From assembly GCA_024643645.1 (NCBI GenBank), contig JAHEMN010000010.1:1-51299 (forward strand): a stretch of DNA of 51,299 nt, in the 5' to 3' direction. The stretch comes from Chitinophagaceae bacterium. GTDB taxonomy: Bacteria > Bacteroidota > Bacteroidia > Chitinophagales > Chitinophagaceae. Shown one piece after another: positions 17,555 through 26,365 of the stretch. A model generated the notes under the pieces. It worked only from the letters and a program-made list of their open reading frames with translations. It made no database searches and was not told where the DNA came from. The position numbers were made by a program, and so were the translations under genes. Positions within the stretch are counted from its first letter, which is position 1. Every line of letters starts with the position of its first letter.

Positions 17555-18502
17555 ATGAAGAATATTAAAATTATTGAAGTACCCTCCGAAATAGGTGCCG
17601 GAACCCGGGGTTCAAGTCTTGGCATTGAAGCTATTAAAATTGCCGCACTTGATTTTATGAGTAATTTCTTTATACATTTTCCTTCAGAGAAAATTCTGGT
17701 TGAAAATAAACTACTGTATGAGCCAATTGAATCCCCATATGCCAAAAGAATTAAAGGCATTGCAGCTATTTATGACAAACTAAGCAAATCAATTTGCGAT
17801 TCGATGAAAAATAATTTTTTCCCGGTTGTATTAAGTGGTGACCATAGTACATCTGGAGGAACAATTGCCGGTATAAAAATGGCCAAACCTAAAAGCAAAT
17901 TAGGAGTAATTTGGATCGATGCCCACGCAGACCTGCACACTCCTTTTACCACCCCATCCGGTAATGTACATGGAATGCCAATGGCTGCTACTATCAATAC
18001 CGATAATAAAGAATGTGCAGTACATGAATTGGATGTTGAAACAAAAAAATACTGGGATCATCTGAAAAATATTGGCAAGATCAGTCCTAAGGTTTTGCCG
18101 GAAGATGTTGTTTTTATTTCATTAAGGGATTATGAAAAAGAGGAACGACATATTATTGAAAAAAATGGAATGAAAGTAATTACAACAAAAGAAGTGAGAA
18201 GTAAAGGCGCTGAAAATGTTGTAAGAGCTGTTCTACGTTACCTTTCTGATTGTACTGATATTTATATTTCATTTGATGTTGATAGTCTTGATTCATCTAT
18301 TTCGAAAGGAACAGGCACTCCTGTAAGCAATGGATTAAAAGAAAGAGAAGCTGAAGATCTGATCAGTAAGTTTATGCAGAACAGAAAAGTCTGTTGTTTT
18401 GAGATAACCGAAGTAAACCCTACACTGGATAAAGAAAATCTGATGGCCGAAATTGCTTTCAATATTCTTCAACGTAGTGTAAATGTACTCTTGATGAATT
18501 AA
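17555..18502 (+). CDS. Arginase-family ureohydrolase
   Basis: This 315-residue enzyme belongs to the arginase/agmatinase/formimidoylglutamase fold. The binuclear manganese motifs are visible as LSGDHSTSGGT, IDAHADLHTP and SFDVDSLDSS. Overall layout and the early GxGTRGSSLGI segment favour arginase (arginine to ornithine plus urea). The third motif reads DSLDSS where most members have DxxDP, a small departure worth checking. There are no arginine-pathway neighbours, so the substrate remains inferred. A palindromic element lies upstream, and a TPR lipoprotein starts 49 bases downstream. Confidence 0.88.
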   Translation: MKNIKIIEVPSEIGAGTRGSSLGIEAIKIAALDFMSNFFIHFPSEKILVENKLLYEPIESPYAKRIKGIAAIYDKLSKSICDSMKNNFFPVVLSGDHSTSGGTIAGIKMAKPKSKLGVIWIDAHADLHTPFTTPSGNVHGMPMAATINTDNKECAVHELDVETKKYWDHLKNIGKISPKVLPEDVVFISLRDYEKEERHIIEKNGMKVITTKEVRSKGAENVVRAVLRYLSDCTDIYISFDVDSLDSSISKGTGTPVSNGLKEREAEDLISKFMQNRKVCCFEITEVNPTLDKENLMAEIAFNILQRSVNVLLMN

Positions 18503-18551
18503 ATGTGCACAACTATTTGGTTCACTTTTTCGTAAATTTTAAAAACTAAAG

Positions 18552-19841
18552 ATGAGAACAACTTTTTTAGCTGTTTTAGCAGCTATTCTATTATTTTCCT
18601 GCAATAACGAAAATAGAACCGTAGTCGATTCAAATTATATTGATAGTCTGATTGAAAACTATACTACATCGCCTGTAGCGGTTACCTCCGAAAATAATTT
18701 GAGATTCTGGAAACGAAGAATGGATAGTATTCCTGAAAACTATGTAAACGGACCTGAATATGCCGCTGCTCTTTCTTCTCAATTTCATCTCCGCGGTAAT
18801 ATAAATGACTTGCTCACAGCAGATAGTTTAGTGGAACAATCAATTGTCGCTTATAAAGGAAATGAACCGGGGCTTTATCGAAGGCTAGCATATCTGGCTA
18901 TACAGCAACATCAATTTAACAGAGCAGATACTTTATTAAAGAAAGTAGTAAATATTGAAGGCCAAACACTTCCTAATGCCTTTCTGGATTTTGATATATC
19001 ATTTGAAAAAGGTGATTACAGAAGAGCAAAAAATCTTTTGGCAACATTAAAAAAAGATAATTCATATGGATACCTGTTCAGGCTTTCAAAATTTGAACAT
19101 TATGACGGCTCATTGGATAGCTCAATCTCTTACATGCTACAAGCTGCGGAAATAGCAGGCAATAATAATTATTTAAGGCAAACAGCCTTATCAAATGCTG
19201 CAGACCTTTGTTTACACAAAGGGGCAGCGAAAAAAGCATATGATCTTTTTCAAGAAAGTATAAATATTGATGCTGCAGATATGCATAGCATAATGGGAAT
19301 GGGCTGGATTGCTCTTATACATGACAAAAACGATACGTTGGCTAATAGTATTTTCCAATTTGTAGAAAAACATACCAGTTCGCCAGATATATTGCTAAAA
19401 TTTGGATATGTAGCTGAACAAAGAAATGATAATAGCCTACATTTTAAATTAGCAACCGAATTTGAAGAAAAAGCTGCCAATTATAAGTATGGCAATATGT
19501 ATAACAAATATCTTATCGATTTGTATACCGGCATTTTGAATGAACCTATAAAAGCTGTTACAATTGCTGAAAGAGAATTAATTAACCGGAGTACACCTCA
19601 AACATATGCCTGGTATGTGTGGAGCTTATACTCTAACAATGAAAAAGATAAAGCATATCAGTATTTCAAAAGTTATGTATCATCCCAACCACTGGAAGGC
19701 CCGGAGTTATATTATATGGGCAAGATGATGGAAGGCTTAGGAAAAGGGTTCAATGCAAAACAATTCCTGAAGGCAGCCTGGAAGAACAGGTATGATCTGA
19801 GCCCTGCAAAACAAAAAGAACTCTCTCTGATGTTTGATTAA
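18552..19841 (+). CDS. TPR lipoprotein
   Basis: This 429-residue protein has a lipoprotein signal ending LLFSC (Cys17), followed by helical tetratricopeptide-like repeats over most of its length. Examples are FNRADTLLKKVVNIEG, GAAKKAYDLFQESINID and KDKAYQYFKSYVSSQPLEG. It is expected to be membrane-anchored on the periplasmic side and to mediate protein contacts. It is convergent with the HupE gene and separated from it by a hairpin at 19887-19908. Its position beside HupE, DUF4331 and a TonB receptor makes it a candidate member of that group, though it could be independent. Confidence 0.87.
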   Translation: MRTTFLAVLAAILLFSCNNENRTVVDSNYIDSLIENYTTSPVAVTSENNLRFWKRRMDSIPENYVNGPEYAAALSSQFHLRGNINDLLTADSLVEQSIVAYKGNEPGLYRRLAYLAIQQHQFNRADTLLKKVVNIEGQTLPNAFLDFDISFEKGDYRRAKNLLATLKKDNSYGYLFRLSKFEHYDGSLDSSISYMLQAAEIAGNNNYLRQTALSNAADLCLHKGAAKKAYDLFQESINIDAADMHSIMGMGWIALIHDKNDTLANSIFQFVEKHTSSPDILLKFGYVAEQRNDNSLHFKLATEFEEKAANYKYGNMYNKYLIDLYTGILNEPIKAVTIAERELINRSTPQTYAWYVWSLYSNNEKDKAYQYFKSYVSSQPLEGPELYYMGKMMEGLGKGFNAKQFLKAAWKNRYDLSPAKQKELSLMFD

Positions 19842-19886
19842 GAGTTTGTATTCCTACTATTTATCTAATCCTTAATATAAAATTTG

Positions 19887-19908
19887 AAGTGCAAAGTAAT
19901 TTGCACTT
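19887..19908. terminator. Bidirectional hairpin between convergent genes
   Basis: AAGTGCAAA (19887-19895) and TTTGCACTT (19900-19908) form a 9-base-pair stem with a GTAA loop. It lies between the TPR lipoprotein and HupE stops. Read leftward it is followed by AAATTTTATA, so it may serve both genes. Confidence 0.65.
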
Positions 19909-20000
19909 TAAACATTTAAGGAAGATCAAACTCAATTAAAACTTTCCCAATATTATAATAATGTATTGTTTGCTAATCTGCCTGGAAACAAAGGGGTAAT

Positions 20001-20678
20001 TTATAAAACTGACCGTTGTATAAACCAGGTCAATGCAACAGTAGCTATTACTAAAGAAAGAGGTGTAACAATATACTTTCGATAGTAAGGTTTTTTACCA
20101 AACCATAAACCGAAAAGAAGAAAGGCAGTAATTATAACTGTAACCTGCCCAAGCTCCACTCCTACATTAAACATAATTAATGAAGATAAATATGAATTAG
20201 GAGGAAGTCCAAGTTCGCTTAATGCACTAGCAAAACCAAGTCCATGTATCAGGCCAAATAAAAAAATTATCCCAATTCGGGATGCTTTTAATTTTGCTGA
20301 TAATATATTTTCCAATGCAACATATACTATTGATAAGGCGATCAATGGTTCTACAATATTTGAAGAGATCGTAATTACATTATATGCCGCTAATCCTAAT
20401 GTAACTGAATGGGCAACAGTAAAGGCAAGAGATTGCCATAAAACTTTTTTCAGATCGGTGCTCAGAAGGAATAAACATAAAACGAAAAGTATATGATCAA
20501 GCCCGAGAGGAAGAATATGTTCATAACCAAGTTTTAAATATAAAATAGCCGTATCAGCTTTAGACATATTATCTAATTCACCAACAATATCATGGGCAAA
20601 TGTTATTGTGGAAATGAATATGAAAAATAACAATAAAGCTGCTTTTCTTTTAATTTTATTATTTGCACTTTTATTCAT
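20001..20678 (-). CDS. HupE/UreJ-family membrane protein
   Basis: This 225-residue protein has a signal-like N-terminal helix ending in FAHDIVGEL and about six transmembrane segments. It carries the HupE/UreJ_2 family hallmarks HILPLGLDHILFVLCLF, TVAHSVTLGLA, FGLIHGLGFASAL and FNVGVELGQ. Characterised HupE/UreJ proteins move nickel or cobalt; the histidines and acidic residues inside helices fit metal passage. This subgroup has not been assigned a substrate. It lies 77 bases downstream of the second DUF4331 gene on the same strand, with a terminator between them. Confidence 0.9.
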   Translation of the reverse strand: MNKSANNKIKRKAALLLFFIFISTITFAHDIVGELDNMSKADTAILYLKLGYEHILPLGLDHILFVLCLFLLSTDLKKVLWQSLAFTVAHSVTLGLAAYNVITISSNIVEPLIALSIVYVALENILSAKLKASRIGIIFLFGLIHGLGFASALSELGLPPNSYLSSLIMFNVGVELGQVTVIITAFLLFGLWFGKKPYYRKYIVTPLSLVIATVALTWFIQRSVL

Positions 20679-20700
20679 TGGTCTTGGTTATTGATTAATT

Positions 20701-20736
20701 TAAAAAGAAGCTCCTTCAGCTTTCGCTAAAGGAGCT
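20701..20736 (-). terminator. Intrinsic terminator after the DUF4331 pair
   Basis: Read leftward, AGCTCCTTTAGC and GCTGAAGGAGCT pair over 12 positions around a GAAA tetraloop and are followed by TCTTTTTAAA. It sits between the DUF4331 gene and hupE, so read-through to hupE would be partial. Confidence 0.8.
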
Positions 20737-20755
20737 ATGTAGAAAACAAGTTCAT

Positions 20756-21295
20756 TTAAAATGGAGTTGCGAGATATGGGAAAGTGCTGGAAAACGACTT
20801 GTCATTTGCATTCACATTATCCTTGGTCAGACCTGGATTTGATCCACCAGTTGGTCCACCAAAAATCAATAGCAATTCAACATCAATTACATCATCAGCC
20901 AATGCTCTTCCGGTCAATACATTTGTACCATCAAAAAATGTTGTTGTACCATTCATCTTTACATTTAAAACATCAGTAGCCAGTAAAGTAGTGAATTGTG
21001 AAGCAGTTTGTGTTAAAGCATTTGTAGTATACCCGGCATTTAATGCTAACAACCTGCTCTGAAATTTTGACTGAAATGCAGTACCCATTTTTGAAGGTTC
21101 TGTCGAGTTGAATGCATTTTTATCTGCAGAGCTGCTAAATACTGTATTGATAGCAGGTCGTCCCATTTGATCGATTTGTGTGTATGTACCCGATGTATCA
21201 AAAGAATCTGAAGGGGCATCCTTTTTATCGCAACTTACTATTACAAACCCTAAAGCTAAGATTGCAATGATTGAAAATTTATTAAAACGTATCAT
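20756..21295 (-). CDS. DUF4331 C-terminal-half lipoprotein
   Basis: This 179-residue protein has its own lipoprotein signal (LGFVIVSC, Cys at about 22). The mature part contains the DUF4331 C-terminal signature QIDQMGRPAINTVF and the later segment GRALADDVIDVELLLIFGG. In most DUF4331 proteins this region is fused behind an N-terminal part starting near an A/SDHxDAP motif. Here that part is encoded by the neighbouring gene 26 bases upstream. The protein is periplasmic or surface-exposed, and the biochemical role of DUF4331 is unknown. A strong terminator follows. Confidence 0.85.
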   Translation of the reverse strand: MIRFNKFSIIAILALGFVIVSCDKKDAPSDSFDTSGTYTQIDQMGRPAINTVFSSSADKNAFNSTEPSKMGTAFQSKFQSRLLALNAGYTTNALTQTASQFTTLLATDVLNVKMNGTTTFFDGTNVLTGRALADDVIDVELLLIFGGPTGGSNPGLTKDNVNANDKSFSSTFPYLATPF

Positions 21296-21321
21296 GATTA
21301 TTTTATTTAAAGAGTTATAAA

Positions 21322-21996
21322 TTATTTAGTCTTTGTTTCGCCCCACACATTAATAGATGCAGCGGTACCTAATAAAGATTTTGGAACTTCTACAACTATT
21401 GACATTACATTACTGCCTGCAAAAGTATCTACCCCAGTTGTGCGAAAGCCTGTTTGTGCTCCGGATAGAATATCAAGGTAGCGTACCAGATCAAAGAAGA
21501 ACGGATCATCTCTTGGACCGGCGAAAACTCTTGTTCCATTTGAATTCGTAGCAACGCTAGGAGAAGTTGACGAAGCATAAGAAGTAACAGATACTTCTGT
21601 TACAGCACCACTTGTTTTAACTGTGCTTGAAAGGCCGGGAGTACCAACTGCCACAGGGCCATATACTCTCATCTTACCATTTTGCACAAGGCACTGTATT
21701 ACCAGGTCTTCTACATTGTCGCCGGTATTATCAATGTTAAACTCGTACATAACATTTGATGGAAATGTAGCTGCTGCAGTGGCAGCTGGAGATAACAATC
21801 CCTGTACATTCATTGTAAATACCATTTTACTGTTGTCTGAGGGGCTCTGAAATGCATAAATATCTGTTATGTCATTTCCAAGGCTTGTACTACCCGAACC
21901 TGTTACTGCAGGTGCATCAATGTGGTCGGCTGCGAAAATAATTCCACCCACCAGCATTACACCCAATAAACTACCTAAAAGAAGTTTCTTTTTCAT
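21322..21996 (-). CDS. DUF4331 N-terminal-half exported protein
   Basis: This 224-residue protein has a Sec signal (MKKKLLLGSLLGVMLVGGIIFA) followed at once by ADHIDAPAV and DITDIYAFQSP, the characteristic opening of DUF4331. It ends in SLLGTAASINVWGETKTK, where single-chain family members continue into the GRPAIN-containing half. The gene ends with a proper stop 26 bases before the next start, and the second gene has its own signal peptide. The split therefore looks functional rather than a frameshift. It is divergent from the TonB-receptor gene. Confidence 0.87.
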   Translation of the reverse strand: MKKKLLLGSLLGVMLVGGIIFAADHIDAPAVTGSGSTSLGNDITDIYAFQSPSDNSKMVFTMNVQGLLSPAATAAATFPSNVMYEFNIDNTGDNVEDLVIQCLVQNGKMRVYGPVAVGTPGLSSTVKTSGAVTEVSVTSYASSTSPSVATNSNGTRVFAGPRDDPFFFDLVRYLDILSGAQTGFRTTGVDTFAGSNVMSIVVEVPKSLLGTAASINVWGETKTK

Positions 21997-22234
21997 ACTA
22001 AAGTTTTTGTTTTTTAAAATGTTTATAAAATTTCCCTTCAGAATTCATTTAGAAAAAATTACTTGTTGGCTAATTGCTTTCTAAGTTTCCATTTTCCGGG
22101 ATTCTTTAACAGATACGGGGTACAGTATACTTTAGATTGAAAATTTTGAATTAATTAAAACCTTTTTTATTTATACTGAAATACAATCTGAAATTCCATA
22201 TTTAACGTATAGTTCATGTACAACCATTCCAGCC

Positions 22235-24490
22235 ATGAAATATATCATTATTCAACTTGCAACAATTTTAACGTTATCACTCTCTGCCTTCTCTCAATTA
22301 GGAAATGTTGAGGGCTTTATTTCAGATGCGAATAGTCAAACCCCGGTTTTGGGTGCATCTATAAATATCGGAACAGGCAATGGTGATAATTCAGATATGT
22401 TCGGCAAATTCACTATCCCTTCTATAACACCCGGACAATATGAAATGATCGTTTCTCATATAGGATACAAAACCGAAATAATAGCGATAGAAGTAAAACC
22501 TAACACCCTTTCTTCAGTTGAGATAAAACTTAGAAAATCGGAACTTGACCTTACAGAAGTTAAAATTAAAAGCAAGAAAAATAAAGGAATAAATACTATA
22601 AGCGGAATCGATATCAGGTTAAGGCCCATCAATAATTCTCAGGATGTATTAAGAATTGTACCTGGGCTTTTTATTGCTCAACATGCAGGTGGTGGAAAAG
22701 CTGAACAAATATTTTTGAGGGGTTTTGATATAGATCATGGAACCGATATTGCCATAAACGTAGATGGTATACCTGTAAATATGGTAAGTCATGCACATGG
22801 GCAAGGGTATGCTGATCTTCATTTTCTGATACCCGAAACAGTAGAAAAAGTAGATTTTGATAAGGGACCTTACTTTGCTGATAAAGGAAATTTAGCTACC
22901 GCCGCATATGTAGACTTTTCAACAAAAGATCAATTGGAAAGCAATACGATCAAAACTGAAATTGGATTATTTAATACACAACGTGTAGTTGGACTATTAA
23001 AAGTATTTACAAAGAATACAGAAACTACCAGACAGCAAATGTATCTCGCCTCAGAATATTCTTCTACTGATGGCTATTTTAATAGCCCTCAAAATTTTCA
23101 TCGATTTAATATAATGGGGAAATACAATATTTGGGTAGGTAAAAAAGCCCAGCTTACAATTGCTGCATCAACCTTTGATAGTAAATGGAACGCTTCAGGG
23201 CAAATACCGGAGAGAGCCATACAAAATGGATCATTAAGCAGATTCGGAGCAATTGATGATACTGAAGGTGGAAACACTTCAAGAACCAATATTAGTTTTA
23301 AATTTAAAAAACAATGGAAAAACAATTGGAAAACTTCCGATCTCTTGTACTACAGTAAATACAAATTCAACTTGTTCTCAAATTTCACCTTTTTTCTCGA
23401 AGATTCTATTAACGGGGATATGATACGTCAAAGTGAATCAAGAGATATTTTTGGGTATACTACAACTGCATCACACAATTATCAAATTGGTAATAAAAAA
23501 GCTTCCATAGAATTTGGTGGTGGTTTCAGATATGATAATATAAAAGATATTGAATTGGCTAAGGAAAGCAGGATTAAATTTTTTAACAGCATCAGAAAAG
23601 GAGATATCAAGGAATTGAATTCGTTCATTTATTTAGATCAGGATATTGCTTTATCTGATAAAATAAATATCAATACCGGAATACGATTTGATCACTTTTC
23701 TTTTAATTATAATGACAAGACAATAGAGAATGGAACATTCCAGCAACAAAAAAAGGGAATATTTAGCCCTAAACTGAATATCAGTTATTCACCAAATCAA
23801 ACTTTAAAAATATATCTCAATAACGGAATTGGCTTTCATTCAAATGATACGAGGGTTATTATTCAGCAGAATGCGGATAAGATCTTACCAAAAGTATTTG
23901 GAACAGACCTCGGATTAATAATAAAGCCAGGTAAGTCTTTAATTCTAAAAGCTGCAATCTGGAGATTGATCTCAGAACAGGAATTTGTTTATGTTGGAGA
24001 TGCAGGTATTGTTGAGCCAAGTGGCAGATCCAGAAGAATTGGAATTGATCTGTCTGCCCGATATCAATTTACAAAATGGCTTTTTGGAGATATTGATCTC
24101 AATCTTACAAAGGCAAGATCAATAGATCAGCCTAAAAATGAAAATTATATTCCATTAGCCCCTTTATTTACCAGCATCGGAGGATTAACAGCTAATTTAA
24201 AAAATGGCTTTAGTGGTTCGTTAAGATATAGGTTTATCGATACCCGTCCGGCAAATGAATCAAATACAGTAAAGGCTGATGGATATTTATTGGGAGATAT
24301 CATTTTGAAATACCGAATTAAACAATTTGATTTTTCTATCAGTTGTGAAAATATTTTTAACAGCAATTGGAAAGAAGCTCAGTTTGAAACTGAATCAAGA
24401 TTAAAAAATGAAATAGATCCAATATCAGAAATTCATTTTACTCCTGGTTCACCAAGGTTTTTAAAAGCAGGTGTCAGTTTTCATTTCTGA
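22235..24490 (+). CDS. TonB-dependent outer-membrane receptor
   Basis: This 751-residue protein has a signal peptide (MKYIIIQLATILTLSLSAFSQ) and a carboxypeptidase-regulatory-like beta domain (about 22-110, VEGFISDANSQTPVLGASIN). A plug domain (about 115-225) follows, then a beta-barrel ending in the aromatic AGVSFHF. The plug includes RGFDIDHGTDIAINVDG and SHAHGQGYADLHFLIPE, an unusually histidine-rich stretch. TonB receptors import scarce ligands such as metal chelates, vitamins or glycans. The adjacent HupE and DUF4331 genes make a metal ligand an attractive inference. No SusD partner is present, which argues against a glycan system. The 3' end overlaps the convergent reductase gene by 10 bases. 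Confidence 0.95.
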   Translation: MKYIIIQLATILTLSLSAFSQLGNVEGFISDANSQTPVLGASINIGTGNGDNSDMFGKFTIPSITPGQYEMIVSHIGYKTEIIAIEVKPNTLSSVEIKLRKSELDLTEVKIKSKKNKGINTISGIDIRLRPINNSQDVLRIVPGLFIAQHAGGGKAEQIFLRGFDIDHGTDIAINVDGIPVNMVSHAHGQGYADLHFLIPETVEKVDFDKGPYFADKGNLATAAYVDFSTKDQLESNTIKTEIGLFNTQRVVGLLKVFTKNTETTRQQMYLASEYSSTDGYFNSPQNFHRFNIMGKYNIWVGKKAQLTIAASTFDSKWNASGQIPERAIQNGSLSRFGAIDDTEGGNTSRTNISFKFKKQWKNNWKTSDLLYYSKYKFNLFSNFTFFLEDSINGDMIRQSESRDIFGYTTTASHNYQIGNKKASIEFGGGFRYDNIKDIELAKESRIKFFNSIRKGDIKELNSFIYLDQDIALSDKININTGIRFDHFSFNYNDKTIENGTFQQQKKGIFSPKLNISYSPNQTLKIYLNNGIGFHSNDTRVIIQQNADKILPKVFGTDLGLIIKPGKSLILKAAIWRLISEQEFVYVGDAGIVEPSGRSRRIGIDLSARYQFTKWLFGDIDLNLTKARSIDQPKNENYIPLAPLFTSIGGLTANLKNGFSGSLRYRFIDTRPANESNTVKADGYLLGDIILKYRIKQFDFSISCENIFNSNWKEAQFETESRLKNEIDPISEIHFTPGSPRFLKAGVSFHF

Positions 24491-25377
24491 TCTAAAAAAG
24501 TTTTACGTAACCCTTCTTCAAAAGATATTGGAGAATATTTTAGTACTTCCCTTGCTTTTGAAATATCAAATCCGGTGATGAGTGGTCGTTTTGCAGGCTG
24601 AACAAGATCATCTGCTGTAATTTCACCAATCAGCTCTTTATTTAGATATAAGAGATCTGCCATACGCATTACCATTTGATATGGCGATAATTTATCATCG
24701 CCTGAAATATGAAATATTCCATTCGCTTTTTTCTCTATAACACGGATGATCGCATCGGTTAGATCTTCAATATAAGTGGGAGTCCTGATCTGGTCAGTAA
24801 AAACCTTATACGCTTCTCCGTTTTCCATTTTCTTTTTTACCAGCGTCAGTAAATTATCTCTCCCTGAATGAGCTTTGCCGTAAACCAGAACGGTACGTAT
24901 GATGCTCCATACGCCTTTGTATTCTTTTACTTTTTCTTCAGCTAGCAGCTTTGTTTCGCCATAATAATTTACAGGAGATGGAATTGCTGTTTCATCATAC
25001 ATTCCTTTTACTCCATCAAAAACAAAATCAGTAGAAATGAAAATAAAAAAACATCCAAAAGGATGGGCTGCATTTAAAAGGTTGAAGGTGCCTTCAGTAT
25101 TTATTTTGTAAGCCAGTTCTTTATTTGTTTCACAATCATCCGGCTTACTAATAGCACCGCCATGTACTATAATATCCGGATGATGTTTAGTAAGAATATG
25201 TTGTACAAGATTTTTATCAGTAAAATCCATTTCTTCATAAATGAAATTTTTATGTGATAAAAATGGCAAACGGCATCCCCCTTTACCTGTTGCAATTACA
25301 TGATGCTTTTTTAACAATAGACCTTCTGATAGATAATATCCAAGAAACCCATTTGCACCAGTTATTAAAATTTTCAT
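24481..25377 (-). CDS. SDR-family NAD(P)-dependent reductase, RmlD-like
   Basis: This 298-residue extended short-chain dehydrogenase has the Rossmann motif GANGFLGYYLSEGL at residue 7 and the catalytic Tyr-x-x-x-Lys in YYGETKLLAEE. Its layout resembles dTDP-4-dehydrorhamnose reductase (RmlD). The rest of the dTDP-rhamnose pathway is not nearby, so a different nucleotide sugar or small-molecule substrate is possible. The last 10 bases overlap the TonB-receptor 3' end on the opposite strand. A terminator upstream (25401-25432) separates it from the preceding gene. Confidence 0.88.
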   Translation of the reverse strand: MKILITGANGFLGYYLSEGLLLKKHHVIATGKGGCRLPFLSHKNFIYEEMDFTDKNLVQHILTKHHPDIIVHGGAISKPDDCETNKELAYKINTEGTFNLLNAAHPFGCFFIFISTDFVFDGVKGMYDETAIPSPVNYYGETKLLAEEKVKEYKGVWSIIRTVLVYGKAHSGRDNLLTLVKKKMENGEAYKVFTDQIRTPTYIEDLTDAIIRVIEKKANGIFHISGDDKLSPYQMVMRMADLLYLNKELIGEITADDLVQPAKRPLITGFDISKAREVLKYSPISFEEGLRKTFLDQK

Positions 25378-25400
25378 GCGTTAAAAATAACAATCTAAAC

Positions 25401-25432
25401 AAAAAAAATCCTGCTCAACTGAACAGGATTTA
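25401..25432 (-). terminator. Intrinsic terminator upstream of the RmlD-like gene
   Basis: Read leftward, AAATCCTG and CAGGATTT form a stem with a 10-base loop, followed by a run of eight T. It ends transcription of the secreted-protein gene at 25454-26173. Confidence 0.8.
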
Positions 25433-25453
25433 TATAAAATAAAAAAGATTATA

Positions 25454-26173
25454 TTAAGGCTTATTTATTTCGTCTACTAAAAGAACAATATCCGCTTCAC
25501 TCTTCATTTTTAAATTTTTTGATGCAGTGAACTCGTCAATCTTTGTTGATAATTCTGGCAATAAATCTTTGATATCTTTCTTACTGGATTTAATTTTTTT
25601 AATTGTTCCGCCAGGAATATAGATATATAACTGCTCAGTAGTTACAATTTCTCTTTTGCTGTACTCACCAAGTGAATTTACATCCTCAATCTTTTGAGTC
25701 AAATATTTAAGAAGCTTCACTTTTGTACCATTAGAAAGAACCTGGTATACTGATTTTGAGTTATGATTGTCCACTTCAGGATACCCTTGTCCGAATTCAA
25801 CATGTTTGATATTTGAAGGATCCTGTACATCTTCATATGAAACAAGCTTGAATGATTCAAGTTTCATTTCTTGTCCATCTTTTTGAATCATAATTGCATT
25901 GCTGAAAATATTAAATTTAATAGGCACACCAGTAACAATAAGATCATTATCCATAATAACTTTACCTGTTTTATAATCAGAGGTCATAAATGGATTACCA
26001 CCAATTTCCTGTAAAGCCGGAAGACGCATTGGTCTTACCAAAAGATCATCAATACTACCTTCATTAGATATTATTGACGCCTCTGGAGCTGAAGAATCCT
26101 GAGCAAAAACACTTTGGAAAGTGAGTGTGATAATTAAAGAAAGTAAACCAGTAAATAAGGACTTTTTAAGCAT
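25454..26173 (-). CDS. Secreted protein of unknown function
   Basis: I do not recognise this family. The 239-residue product has a Sec signal peptide (MLKKSLFTGLLSLIITLTFQSVFAQ) and a mature domain rich in beta-strand-like segments (GKVIMDNDLIVTGVPIKFNIFSNAIMIQ). A lysine-rich helical C-terminus follows (TIKKIKSSKKDIKDLLPELSTKIDEF). It is cysteine-free after the signal. A TATATTTG box on this strand (26195-26202) lies 21 bases before the start and is a plausible -7 element. The gene is monocistronic, with its own terminator. Confidence 0.8.
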   Translation of the reverse strand: MLKKSLFTGLLSLIITLTFQSVFAQDSSAPEASIISNEGSIDDLLVRPMRLPALQEIGGNPFMTSDYKTGKVIMDNDLIVTGVPIKFNIFSNAIMIQKDGQEMKLESFKLVSYEDVQDPSNIKHVEFGQGYPEVDNHNSKSVYQVLSNGTKVKLLKYLTQKIEDVNSLGEYSKREIVTTEQLYIYIPGGTIKKIKSSKKDIKDLLPELSTKIDEFTASKNLKMKSEADIVLLVDEINKP

Positions 26174-26194
26174 TTATCTTGTTTTTTAAGTGTG

Positions 26195-26202
26195 CAAATA
26201 TA
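26195..26202 (-). promoter_or_regulatory. Candidate -7 element for the 25454-26173 gene
   Basis: TATATTTG on the minus strand fits TAnnTTTG and lies 21 bases upstream of the start. No TTG is found at the -33 position. The surrounding 192-base gap shows nothing else on which to base a gene. Confidence 0.4.
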
Positions 26203-26365
26203 ATAAACACTTCACTTGTTTCATCCTTATGTTGAAAATTAATAGAGCCTTGTAAAATAACATCTTACATATTAATTTTTATAACAATCAAATTTAAATT
26301 CTGGAAAATGTTAACTATTACCAATAAAAAGGTTAGTAATAAAGGTTCAAGTAGCTGATAAGTTA

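Noticed and set aside
21997-22234. Riboswitch or Fur-like operator between DUF4331 and the TonB receptor
   Set aside because: The 238-base divergent gap is AT-rich with no conserved cobalamin-type boxes, no clear palindrome and no full TTG-N20-TAnnTTTG promoter on either strand that I could find.
22235-24490. TonB receptor as part of a SusC/SusD glycan locus
   Set aside because: There is no SusD-like lipoprotein or glycoside hydrolase beside it. The neighbours are HupE and DUF4331, and the barrel is shorter than a typical SusC.
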